A stretch of 59,974 nt of DNA from Acidobacteriota bacterium (GCA_024277255.1 JAJRVQ010000171.1:1-59974), one strand, 5' to 3'; counted from the stretch's first letter, positions 9,592 through 17,582 are shown. The notes: generated by a model not told the origin, from the sequence alone. Program-made: numbers and translations.

Positions 9592-11930
9592 GCGCTGGCC
9601 CTTCTCTCTGCCTTCCGGCCACAGACGGGGCACTCCTCGTTGCGGGGAACGTCTACGAAACCGAAGTCAAGTCTGGGCGCGCCAATCGTCAGCATCCGCC
9701 CCATCGTTTGAACGGGTCCAAGTTTGCCGAGGTAGGTGATGACCTCCGCGGACAGTAAGCTCGCGGTGGCGGTGACCAGGGGGGCGAGGGTTCCACCCGC
9801 ACCTCGATCGATTCTCGGCGCTTCATTCTCCTGATTGCAGGCCAGGCAGGACGATTCCCCCGGAATCACCGTGGGCCCCACAACGGTTCCTTGCGGGAAG
9901 AAGCCGCCGCCCAAGTATGGAATGCCCATGCGCACGCATGCCTCGTTGACCAACGCAAGCGCCTCTTCCGGAGTATCCAGGGCACGCACGACAAAGGAGC
10001 TGCCACTGATCGTCTCCATGATCTCTTCAACGCTCTCCACGAATTTGTGCGTCTTGCGGACTTGCAACTGAGGGTTGAATTCGAGAAGCCTCTGCGCGGC
10101 GACATCGATTTTTCGCAGCCCAATGTCAGCCGGCGTGAAGAAGAGCTGGCGATTGAGGTTGGTCAATTCGATGGTATCGCCATCCACCAGGTGCAAAGTG
10201 CCGATGCCGCAGGCGGCGAGATTCCAGGCGACGTGGGTTCCCAATCCGCCGACCCCCAGGATCGCCACGGAAGCCTCACCGAGTCTGCACTGCACGTCGG
10301 CTTCCTTGCCACGTGCGGTGGCGTTCATGCTGAACCAACCGAGCTGTCGGGAATAGCGCTCGTGCTCGTCCGAGACCTTCCAATCGGACGTGTACCGCAG
10401 ATGCTTGGCGTGCCACAGACGCTGAAGCACCCGCTCGAACTCAGGGTTCCATGCGTCCGATTGCTGCAAGTCCTGCAGCGTGGCCGATCCCTCCCGCAGC
10501 GTTGGTAAGGTGGCGAAGAAGGTTGCCGGTACCTGCAAAGTCAACGCATCCGGCGTTGAAAATGCAAACGTGATCGTCCCATCCCCATCTTCCATTGCAG
10601 CTAGACTGGGGTTCAGGCGAATGGGGCGCTGCTGATCTATCGTGTGCCTCACGACGGCGCTGATTGCCTCTCGGGGCCTTTCGGTGCTAACAGGCTGCGG
10701 CCGACGCGCCCTACGGCGGGCGAGAAGGACTCGCACCAGGTAGGCCACGCCGAAGGCGACGAGCAGCCCACCGACCGCCAAGAAACCACCCATCTGTGGT
10801 AACCCTACCCAGCGTGTCACCCGGAAGAGAAAACCAACTCCCGCGATCCACATCGACACTCCAAACACCATCGAGGTAAGGCCAAAACAAGCCAACAAGA
10901 CGCGGTCGATTGGCGCCATCGCGAGAACGGCGTTGTAACGCAGTCTCTGGCCGTCCACCGGACGCCTGGTCAGATCGGAGATGAGGGAAACCCGAACCCA
11001 TTCCATGGCGCGGTCCCGCAAGTTGGCGATACCGAGCACATTGGAAAGAATCCAATATCCATCGAGTTTTACAAACGGAATTACATTGAAGACCATCATC
11101 GCCACATTCAACAGGATGAACACGGCGAGCAGGTCAGAGCTGCGATCCGTCAACTGCAACACCATCCACAGGCCAACGGACAGGCTGGTGATGATCGCTT
11201 GGATATAGATACCGGCGCTAGAGATAGCCACTCGATGCCACCGGTTCGCTAGCTGCCAAGAATCGGTGACGTCCGCGTAGGCCGCAGGTTGCAGGTAATA
11301 GATCATGATGCCTAGACTGCGAACTGGGGCGCCAAAGTAGTCGCAAGCCACCGCGTGACCAAGCTCATGGACGATGGTCGTCGCGAACAGGAGTGCGACG
11401 ATGGCCACCGCCTGCCACGCGCTCCACTGGAAGTTCTGTAGCACATCCGCGAGTTCGCTGACCTGCGTGGCTCCAAGCGCCAATCCTGCCAGCGACAGGA
11501 AGATACCGGCTCCGACGAAGGGCCTGCTCATCAGCTTGCGGGTGATGGGCGCCAGTCGGTCGAGAAGGGCCTTCGGCTGGCTCAGATGGATGCGCAACTG
11601 ACCGAACTGAGCCCATTCAACTCGCCGGGTTTCTAGCTTCGCCTCTCCAGCTTGCTGAACTGGCAACAAAGTCACGGGTTCCTCGCTGAAGCAAATCAGC
11701 TTGGCGGCCGCGAAGCGTTGGAGCAACTCCTCGACAAGAGCCTCGTCTTCTCCGAGTTCGGCGGCAACATCTCGCACATGGATTTGCCCGTCGAGGCGAG
11801 TCAGCCATTCGAACTCACGCAGCCCAAGTCGCAGGTACCGACCCGTTTCGTGATTCAAGATCAGCCTGGAGTCAGGAGCAGGCTGTGCGATGTCCGTCAG
11901 TACTCGTGGATTTCGATATGGATAGCTCAT
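9588..11930 (-). CDS. Fusion: PqqD-like recognition domain, M50 site-2 protease, ThiF/E1 adenylating domain
   Basis: A 780-residue putative peptide-maturation enzyme. Residues about 1-85 resemble a PqqD/RRE precursor-binding domain ('RYLRLGLREFEWLTRLDGQ', then helices with 'VRDVAAELGEDEALVEELL'). Residues about 130-410 are a multi-helix M50 metalloprotease with 'HELGH' (His188, Glu189, His192) and the third zinc-ligand motif 'FVKLDGYW' (Asp290). Residues about 520-775 are a ThiF/MoeB/E1-type domain: nucleotide loop 'GVGGLGTH' (559-566), 'LVDGDTIELTNLNRQ' and two zinc-type Cys pairs, C695/C698 and C767/C770. The family predicts ATP-dependent adenylation of a peptide or protein carboxylate and intramembrane or leader cleavage. 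It follows two small peptide genes after a hairpin, and its own ribosome binding site is weak. The three domains are clear; the chemistry is inferred. Confidence 0.9.
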   Translation of the reverse strand: MSYPYRNPRVLTDIAQPAPDSRLILNHETGRYLRLGLREFEWLTRLDGQIHVRDVAAELGEDEALVEELLQRFAAAKLICFSEEPVTLLPVQQAGEAKLETRRVEWAQFGQLRIHLSQPKALLDRLAPITRKLMSRPFVGAGIFLSLAGLALGATQVSELADVLQNFQWSAWQAVAIVALLFATTIVHELGHAVACDYFGAPVRSLGIMIYYLQPAAYADVTDSWQLANRWHRVAISSAGIYIQAIITSLSVGLWMVLQLTDRSSDLLAVFILLNVAMMVFNVIPFVKLDGYWILSNVLGIANLRDRAMEWVRVSLISDLTRRPVDGQRLRYNAVLAMAPIDRVLLACFGLTSMVFGVSMWIAGVGFLFRVTRWVGLPQMGGFLAVGGLLVAFGVAYLVRVLLARRRARRPQPVSTERPREAISAVVRHTIDQQRPIRLNPSLAAMEDGDGTITFAFSTPDALTLQVPATFFATLPTLREGSATLQDLQQSDAWNPEFERVLQRLWHAKHLRYTSDWKVSDEHERYSRQLGWFSMNATARGKEADVQCRLGEASVAILGVGGLGTHVAWNLAACGIGTLHLVDGDTIELTNLNRQLFFTPADIGLRKIDVAAQRLLEFNPQLQVRKTHKFVESVEEIMETISGSSFVVRALDTPEEALALVNEACVRMGIPYLGGGFFPQGTVVGPTVIPGESSCLACNQENEAPRIDRGAGGTLAPLVTATASLLSAEVITYLGKLGPVQTMGRMLTIGAPRLDFGFVDVPRNEECPVCGRKAERRASA

Positions 11931-11967
11931 CTCTTGAGGGATTCAGCGCGCCCGCGGTCCCAAGAAC

Positions 11968-12004
11968 CGCCACGCCGTGGCTTAGGTAAACACACGGCGT
12001 GGCG
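11968..12004 (-). terminator. Intra-operon hairpin (attenuator or partial terminator)
   Basis: A perfect 12-bp inverted repeat (11968-11979 with 11993-12004, 13-nt loop) sits between the second small peptide gene and the fusion gene. No U-run follows on the transcribed strand, so it is probably not a full terminator. It may partly stop transcription or stabilise upstream mRNA, giving more precursor peptide than enzyme. Confidence 0.6.
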
Positions 12005-12050
12005 TTTGTCGAGTACAGCGAACTAGGCGCCGTAGATCATCGGCCGACGA

Positions 12051-12170
12051 TCAACAACCACCTAGGACCAACAAACCGATGGCGATCCCGATGCCGACGC
12101 CCGACATGAAGTCCGTAAACTCGGACGGAGCGGCAATTACTTCCATTTCTTCGATCATGATGCTCTGCAT
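12051..12170 (-). CDS. 39-residue putative precursor peptide 2
   Basis: A tiny gene with a strong ribosome binding site (GAGGAG, 5 nt before ATG). The peptide has an acidic leader-like half, 'MIEEMEVIAAPS' at residues 5-16, and a hydrophobic Gly-rich tail with overlapping GxxxG spacing ('GVGIGIAIG', residues 24-32). It ends in Gly-Gly-Cys. The leader matches that of the neighbouring 34-residue peptide in 9 of 12 positions, and the DNA is identical over 19 nt. It lies between the promoter and the recognition-domain/M50/ThiF gene, the usual place for a RiPP or bacteriocin precursor. No named family was recognised. The GG-C end is noteworthy because E1-type enzymes adenylate C-terminal glycines in other systems. 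Confidence 0.8.
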   Translation of the reverse strand: MQSIMIEEMEVIAAPSEFTDFMSGVGIGIAIGLLVLGGC

Positions 12171-12260
12171 TTTGTCTCCTCAAGAGAGGTCAGAGTTTGT
12201 GAGTTCTGGACAAATCAGCGAACCAGCTGACTTCGGCTGGCCCGCTGAATGCCGGGAGAG

Positions 12261-12365
12261 TTACGAAGTGAAGATAACAACGAGAAGGATACCGACGGCA
12301 ATCCCCGCCGCCATAGAGCCGTCACTCGGAGCAACCACAGCTTCCATTTCTTCGATCATCAACAT
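12261..12365 (-). CDS. 34-residue putative precursor peptide 1
   Basis: The first gene of the operon, with a strong ribosome binding site (AAAGGAG, 6 nt before ATG). Residues 3-14 are 'MIEEMEAVVAPS', the same leader as in the 39-residue peptide. Residues 18-32 form a hydrophobic tail, 'MAAGIAVGILLVVIF', containing a GxxxG pair, and the peptide ends Thr-Ser. The two tails differ while the leaders agree, the pattern expected when one maturation enzyme recognises a common leader. The paired GxxxG motifs recall two-peptide (class IIb) bacteriocins, though these are shorter. Start could be the first or third codon, both ATG. Confidence 0.8.
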   Translation of the reverse strand: MLMIEEMEAVVAPSDGSMAAGIAVGILLVVIFTS

Positions 12366-12395
12366 TGTGAATCTCCTTTCACAGTCGTTGTTGTT

Positions 12396-12437
12396 GAGAC
12401 AAAACAACTCCCGCACTATGCGAGTGTCGGTTGTCTC
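12396..12437 (-). promoter_or_regulatory. 5'-leader stem-loop before the precursor genes
   Basis: An imperfect inverted repeat of about 19-20 bp (outer arms GAGACAA and TTGTCTC; inner CGCA/TGCG around a CTA loop). It lies between the predicted transcription start (about 12446) and the ribosome binding site of the first peptide gene. It could stabilise the mRNA or control translation. Confidence 0.5.
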
Positions 12438-12452
12438 AGTAATACCCTCACA

Positions 12453-12482
12453 TTAATACCCCACCGATCATCGGCATGTCAA
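12453..12482 (-). promoter_or_regulatory. Consensus sigma-70-type promoter of the peptide operon
   Basis: On the minus strand a perfect -35 box TTGACA (12477-12482) and a -10 box TATTAA (12453-12458) are separated by 18 nt, with an A/T-rich stretch just upstream resembling an UP element. Few such AT-rich, consensus promoters are seen elsewhere in this GC-rich window, so high expression is likely. The predicted start is near 12446, giving an 80-nt leader to the first peptide gene. Confidence 0.7.
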
Positions 12483-12860
12483 GTTCTTTCTTGTATAAAT
12501 ATTTTACCCATGCCTACAGAGCTACGCCAACCCCAACTATCAAGAGCGGGCACTGCAAAGTTCCAAGGCCAATTGGCTGGCCTTTGAGGCATCCACATTC
12601 CTAATGCGCTCCGTATATCTAACCGGGACATTTTTATCTGCGGCAAATCGCGCCGTTCCCAGGACCCCACGGGGCTACCTCTTCTCGCCTCAACCAACGC
12701 CTTTCTCGGGGCCTGGGGATCGCACATTTTGGTGGTACAGATTCTGGGGAGCACGTCAGGGCGGTGTATCACATCCGTTCTCGCCGACGGACGACTTTCA
12801 CCACAGGCTGCTTAGGCACGGCCGTGGACACAGGCCAGTGAGTGGTAGGTTGCTCAGAAC
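12483..12860. other. Intergenic region upstream of the peptide operon
   Basis: About 380 nt between the peptide-operon promoter and a divergent membrane-protein gene. The part next to the promoter is A/T-rich. No further copies of the peptide leader and no convincing gene were found on either strand. Confidence 0.5.
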
Positions 12861-13958
12861 TTGCCAAGAAAGGTCATACCAAGGACAGAACGCTTCGCCG
12901 AACGCGCACTCACCGCCCATCAGCGATGGCGCCGCGGTGTAGTCCTGCTAGTTCTGGCGGCCGGATCCGGATCCCTCTGTCTAATCCTGCTGTGGGGCGC
13001 CGCCAAGAACCCTATTCGCGCCACCGCATGCGCCCTTTTTGCAGTGATCGCCTACGTTTTGGGACGGTTGGCGCAACGGTACCGGGCACCGGAGTTCGCC
13101 GACCTGAGGTCGATTCTCGCTTTCCGCAAGCGCACCGGCATCCCGCTGGCACTCTACTTGCGGAGCTTCACCAGCGACGGACGCGCCGACCACCGCGCCG
13201 GCCCTGAGGGTTGGGGGGCATCGGACGAGGAAGAGGTCGCCGCCGGTTTCGCCTCGCACGCGTTGTTCGTGGCGCTGGGCAAACCGGGTGACTCCCTACC
13301 GGGCAGCGGCGCCTACCGTCTCTGGGTCGACGATCGAAACTGGCAGCAGGTGGTCGGAGAACTGATCACCGACGCCTCTGCAATCCTCTTTCGCTGGACT
13401 CCCGGCGACGCGCTGGAGTGGGAACTCGGCCAGGTGATCGCCCGCGGCAAGCTCGGCCACACGGCCTTCCTGCTACCGCCGGCAGTCCACGGTCAGGTTC
13501 TACGCGAGTTCCTACCGAAGCAGCTCGGCGACCTACCGGATGTGGCACTTCGGGTCAGTTCGGACGACCGCAACTATGCCGCCTTCTTTGCCCCGACAGC
13601 GGAGGGTGGACGGTTCCAGGAGCGTGATCCCAGCGAGAGGCTGGAAGAGGCTGCCGCCAGAACCGCCGAAAGGATCCTGGGATTGCCGCCCCTGACCCGT
13701 CACCAGCTAACTCAGGTCCGTCGCCTTCATGGCCGCATCGAGCGCGCAATCCTCTGGCTTGGACGGTTCTGCATCGCAGTTCCAACCGTCGCGATCGCCG
13801 GCGTCGGCCTGCTGCTGGCCGACATGGCAACCCTCGAACTGCTGCCCTATGGCCTCCTCGATCCCGCCTTGAAGTTCGCGGGCATCGCCGTTGTGGCCTC
13901 TCTGGCCCTGTTCTTCCTCGGTGCCGGGCTAATCTCTAGATCCCTGGGCCGGACGTAG
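12861..13958 (+). CDS. Four-helix membrane protein with a conserved soluble domain of unknown function
   Basis: A 365-residue protein. Two transmembrane helices lie at about residues 27-65, a soluble domain of about 210 residues follows, and two helices lie at about 300-360. The soluble part carries the segments 'LALYLRSFTSD', 'GKPGDSLPGSGAYRLWVDD', 'WQQVVGELITDASAILF' and 'ALEWELGQVI'. This pattern recurs in bacterial membrane proteins of unknown function and has a TIR-like rhythm (beta-strand, then 'DASAIL...', then 'W-E-L'). That similarity is my impression, not a family match. The start appears to be TTG at 12861 without a clear ribosome binding site, so the true start is uncertain. It is divergent from the peptide operon. 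Confidence 0.7.
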   Translation: MPRKVIPRTERFAERALTAHQRWRRGVVLLVLAAGSGSLCLILLWGAAKNPIRATACALFAVIAYVLGRLAQRYRAPEFADLRSILAFRKRTGIPLALYLRSFTSDGRADHRAGPEGWGASDEEEVAAGFASHALFVALGKPGDSLPGSGAYRLWVDDRNWQQVVGELITDASAILFRWTPGDALEWELGQVIARGKLGHTAFLLPPAVHGQVLREFLPKQLGDLPDVALRVSSDDRNYAAFFAPTAEGGRFQERDPSERLEEAAARTAERILGLPPLTRHQLTQVRRLHGRIERAILWLGRFCIAVPTVAIAGVGLLLADMATLELLPYGLLDPALKFAGIAVVASLALFFLGAGLISRSLGRT

Positions 13959-14071
13959 CCAGCAGACCGGCCCTACTTGTCGCCCGCGTCGCCCGGACTT
14001 CGCTTTGTCGGGTCGGGTCCTGGTATTGCTCCAGTCGAGAGGCGCGGCCGAGCGCCTCCCTCTCTGGTCGC

Positions 14072-15517
14072 CTACGGCGGGTGCGCGCAGCCGACTTGGT
14101 CGCAGCAGATGGCCACCAGGCTAGGCCTTCCCGCGTTGTCGACGAGACAGTTGGCGAAGGCCGCCCCGTCGGCTGGGCGGTGGCGGGCCAGCAGCAGGGC
14201 GCACCAGTCTTCCCAGCTCTGGAAGCCTAGGTGCGCGCGGACGGCTGCGGCGACTCCACCGGCGGCCTCGTTGGCGAAATTGCGCTGGGCGGCGGGACCG
14301 CAGACGAGGTGGCGGATAGGCGGCGGTTCGAGCGGCGGCACTGCCACGAAGTCCCTGGGGTCGGGGAGCTCGAGCTCCAAGCCCGGACGCAGGAAGGAGA
14401 TGAGGCTGTCGCGCTTGAACCGCTCCCAGACCGCATCGGAGATGCGCGACCAGGCCTCGCCGCTCGCCGGCAGACCGCCGGCGGCGGCGAACAGCTTCTC
14501 CTGGCTGTCTTCGTCGGCCACTGCGTAGGCCAGATCGAGGGCGGCACTGCGCTCCGCCGAGTACGGGGTGACGAACACCCCCTCGACGGCGGGTTGGGGC
14601 AGCAGTTCAGGGAGGGGCAGCAGCGCCAGATCGGCGATCTGCCCTTGCAGGCGACCGAAGTCCCGACCCCAGGTGACCACGATGCCCACCACGCTCGGCT
14701 GCGGAGAGGGATCGCCGGCCGCCAGCAGATCCCTCCAGGGCTGTGGTTCGGGGTTGACTCCCAAGCCGGGTGCCCAGGGCACCGGATCGGGTTCGGCCCT
14801 GGCGTCGAGGTAGAAGGAGCCGGGGACCTGCTCCACCAGTTCCAGCACTCCTGCCATCGTCGACGGGATCTGCTGCTGTTGCTCGACGAACCACTGCGGG
14901 TTGGCGAAGACCGCTACGTAGTCCCACCAGATGGGGATGCCGAAAGGGAAGACACCGTCGTCCGTGATCTTCAGAAAGCCGGCCTGGAAGAGATCAACCG
15001 CGACGCCGCGGTCCTGAGTGGCGAAACGGCACCAGGGCGGCGGGTTATCGGTGAAGCAGACGGGGCACTGGTCGCTCTCGCACAGGGCGGTCGAAACCAG
15101 GAAGTCGGCGTTGAAGCCGTCGCTGAAGTCCTTGCCCGTGGCGTATTGACACCAGCGAGGGGGATTGGGCTGCTCGCACTCAGGGCACTGGCCCGGAAGG
15201 CAGTAGGCCGCCACGCGCCCCCGCTCGGCAAGCCGCGCCGCCGCGCTCTGCGAGCCGATGAAGAGATCCGGCCCGTCGCCGGCGGCCAGCAGGGCGTCGA
15301 CGAGGGCGGCGTGCGAGTCATGGGCCACCATCTCGACCTGGACTCCGCCCTCCCTCTGGTAGTCGGCAACAAGGGCGCTGAGGGCTTCGAGCTGGGATCC
15401 TTCCCAGGCGTGCCACAGGGTGAGGGTCTTTTCTTCCGAGGGTGGGAGACAGGCAGCCGCCACCAGCAGCAGGATGCCGATCGAAACCAGGTGGCGAAGA
15501 GACTTGGTAGTGCTCAT
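14072..15517 (-). CDS. Extracellular solute-binding lipoprotein with duplicated four-Cys motifs
   Basis: A 481-residue protein of the sugar-type (family 1) ABC solute-binding fold. A lipobox 'VAAAC' places lipidated Cys at residue 23. 'TLTLWHAWEGSQLEALSAL' and 'GDGPDLFIGSQSAAARLAERG' are typical of maltose-binding-like proteins, as is 'FGIPIWWDYVAVFANPQWF'. Inserted at residues 106-163 are two copies, 40 residues apart, of C-x4-C-x2-C-x8-C with 'NPP-W' before the last Cys. More cysteines lie in the C-terminal tail ('CCDQVGCAHPP'). No permease or ATPase gene is adjacent. The fold is confident; the ligand and the function of the Cys inserts (metal, disulfide or redox) are unknown. Confidence 0.85.
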   Translation of the reverse strand: MSTTKSLRHLVSIGILLLVAAACLPPSEEKTLTLWHAWEGSQLEALSALVADYQREGGVQVEMVAHDSHAALVDALLAAGDGPDLFIGSQSAAARLAERGRVAAYCLPGQCPECEQPNPPRWCQYATGKDFSDGFNADFLVSTALCESDQCPVCFTDNPPPWCRFATQDRGVAVDLFQAGFLKITDDGVFPFGIPIWWDYVAVFANPQWFVEQQQQIPSTMAGVLELVEQVPGSFYLDARAEPDPVPWAPGLGVNPEPQPWRDLLAAGDPSPQPSVVGIVVTWGRDFGRLQGQIADLALLPLPELLPQPAVEGVFVTPYSAERSAALDLAYAVADEDSQEKLFAAAGGLPASGEAWSRISDAVWERFKRDSLISFLRPGLELELPDPRDFVAVPPLEPPPIRHLVCGPAAQRNFANEAAGGVAAAVRAHLGFQSWEDWCALLLARHRPADGAAFANCLVDNAGRPSLVAICCDQVGCAHPP

Positions 15518-16232
15518 CGTCCTCTCCTTTCACTCACCGCAGGCCCGGGGACCCATCGGAACGGCGGGCCTCCGCGCCGGCAACGAGTAGTAAAAACCGC
15601 GAGATACCCGTCTCTGTCACCAGAAGAGGGCCGCGACGTCACCCCGACGGGCGGGGGCCACGGACTGGATCAACAGCCGGCTACGGCCCTGATTCGGACA
15701 TCCTCTTGGGCGTTTAGGCCCGAGAGATTGTTACAGGGCGGCCTCGGTGCCTCAATGGCCGCGCAGTTCTTCGGCTTCGGTCATGTAGGCGGCGATGCGC
15801 CAGGTGACTGTCTTGGCTATCCGTTCGGCCGGACCGGGGTGGGTTGGTCTTGGGCAAGTCATGCCGCAAGCCCAGCCTTGTCCGACTCTCCTACGGCCTT
15901 GCTCAGCGCCACTAGGAAGCGCTCTATTGGCATAGCGCCCGGAAAGCCTGTAGAACCCGTCGGCTACCAGGACTGACGGGTCATGGGGCCCTCGTCGACA
16001 CTGGCCACACACGCGCTCTAATGCGCTCACGTCGGCTCGGCGTGCAAAATTTCCACATCTCTTCTTGGCACCGTCTGTCGGGTACCATCCTCGGACAGTC
16101 GTGCAACGCGGCTTGTGGCGGCTGATGGAGAATCGTCACCTCACCGACCTGGCGTCCATCTTTGGTGCCCGCTGCTGATCGGCAGAGTCAGCTCGAGATT
16201 GGACGCGATCAACCAACGACAAGGAGAGATAG
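15518..16232. other. Long intergenic region with possible gene remnants
   Basis: About 715 nt without a convincing intact gene. On the minus strand near 15752-15980, short stretches in two different frames look protein-like ('MPIERFLVALSKAVGE' in one and 'AERIAKTVTWRIAAYMTEAE' in another), as if a small gene had been frameshifted. No family was recognised, so this is weak evidence. Confidence 0.3.
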
Positions 16233-16520
16233 GTGAAGAAATTCATGACCCTGCATTACGGATTCGAAAAGCCCACCGCGGAGGAGATGGGCGCGTGGAA
16301 CAAATGGTTCGAGTCCATCGCAGACAAGATGGAGAGCAGGGGTCATTTCCCGCGCGGGCGCGAAATCTCCCATGACGGCACCAAAGAGCTGCCGATGGCG
16401 AAGGACTCGATCACCGGCTTCTGCGTCATCAACGCCGAGAACCTCGATGAGGCCGAGAAGATCGCGCAGAGTTGCCCCATCATCGCGAGCACCAGGGTCT
16501 ACGAGATGATGACCGGGTAG
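16233..16520 (+). CDS. YCII/DGPF-domain protein
   Basis: A 95-residue protein resembling the YciI-like (YCII/DGPF) ferredoxin-fold family. It begins 'MKKFMTLHYGFEKPTAEEMGAW', has the central 'ADKMESRGHF', and ends with the typical 'ENLDEAEKIAQSCPIIAST...EMMTG'. These small proteins are often of unknown function; some accompany ECF sigma factors or act as small enzymes. The start is GTG at 16233, fixed by a strong ribosome binding site (AAGGAG) 6-7 nt upstream. Confidence 0.85.
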   Translation: MKKFMTLHYGFEKPTAEEMGAWNKWFESIADKMESRGHFPRGREISHDGTKELPMAKDSITGFCVINAENLDEAEKIAQSCPIIASTRVYEMMTG

Positions 16521-16721
16521 ACCCCAAGCTCATGAAGAGGTATCACCGCGGCGGGTGCCTCTTCACGACTTGGTCCTCCATTGCGAAGAGGGCCTTTTCT
16601 CTGGACAACTTCCGGCACTCCGGTCACCGGGACCGACCGCCTCTACGTTCCCGCAGCGTCTGCGCCAACGCTGCCGACGAACTTGCGGACACTCTTCCCG
16701 GGAGGCTGTCCCCGCCCTGGC

Positions 16722-17420
16722 TCACCCGACCGCGGTACCGAAGAGGTAGCCGATCGCGGCGGTGAGTCCCATGGCCAGAGCGCCACCGAAGACGACTCGC
16801 CTCACCGCAGGAACGACCGGAGCGCCGCCCAGGCGGGCGCTCCAGGTACCCAGCCCGGCGAGAGTGATGAGAGTGGTCGCACCGGTGATCCAGATGCGCA
16901 GCCCCACCGGCGAAAGTCCGATGGCGAGCAGCGGCAACGTAGCCCCGATGGCGAATGCGATGGCCGACACCACCCCCGCTTGCATCGGTCGCGCGAGGCC
17001 GTCGAGCCGCAAGCCGAGTTCTTCGGCAGCGTGCGCGGCCAGAGCATCGTGCTCGGTCAGTTCGAGCGCCGCCACCCGGGCGGTCTCCTCGCTGAGCCCC
17101 TTGGCGGCCAGAAGCGAGATCAACTCATCGAGTTCCTGCTCGGGCTCCTCGCGCAATTCCCATCGCTCGCGTTCAAGGTCGGCCTCCTCGACGTCGCGCT
17201 GGGAACTCACCGAAACGTACTCGCCTACCGCCATCGACAAGGCGCCGCCGACGAGACCGGCGAGACCGGCGGTAAAGATCGAGCCGGTCGAGGCGTTGGC
17301 CGCGGCAACTCCGACGACGAGACTGGCGATCGAGACCACGCCATCGTTCGAGCCGAGAACGGCCGCCCGCAACCAGCCGCCCACGCCGATTTTGTGTCGT
17401 TCAGGATGTCTTCCTCGCAT
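16722..17420 (-). CDS. VIT1/CCC1-family Fe2+/Mn2+ transporter
   Basis: A 232-residue membrane protein of the vacuolar-iron-transporter family. The first helix carries the signature 'WLRAAVLGSNDGVVSIASLVVG' followed by 'GGALSMAVGEYVSVSSQRD'. The cytoplasmic metal-binding region is Glu-rich ('EEADLERERWELREEPEQELDEL'-like, about residues 78-100). Three more helices follow after residue 150. The family moves Fe2+ or Mn2+ out of the cytoplasm. It stands alone between a YCII-like gene and a divergent secreted protein. Family assignment is firm; metal preference is not visible. Confidence 0.92.
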   Translation of the reverse strand: MRGRHPERHKIGVGGWLRAAVLGSNDGVVSIASLVVGVAAANASTGSIFTAGLAGLVGGALSMAVGEYVSVSSQRDVEEADLERERWELREEPEQELDELISLLAAKGLSEETARVAALELTEHDALAAHAAEELGLRLDGLARPMQAGVVSAIAFAIGATLPLLAIGLSPVGLRIWITGATTLITLAGLGTWSARLGGAPVVPAVRRVVFGGALAMGLTAAIGYLFGTAVG

Positions 17421-17582
17421 TCACTCCCTCCGCTTCTGGTCGGCCGAGTATAGAGCGCTTCGGAGGATCCCAAGCTTGCGGCAGGCCAAACCTCCTTCCC
17501 CTCTCCTCGGGCTGGCGTTGTAACAGAATGCCGCCACCGACCACGATCCATCGTGCACTTCACTTCATCCTGAGGAGGAACC

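Noticed and set aside
12483..12860. A third copy of the peptide leader was looked for upstream
   Set aside because: The leader's DNA signature occurs only twice; nothing similar was found here.
14231..15976. A long plus-strand open frame (about 580 residues) opposite the solute-binding gene
   Set aside because: It is antisense to a clearly real lipoprotein gene and has no motif; GC-rich codon bias leaves antisense frames open.
15752..16030. A 92-residue minus-strand frame considered as a gene
   Set aside because: No ribosome binding site or family; the protein-like stretches lie in two frames, more like a decayed remnant.
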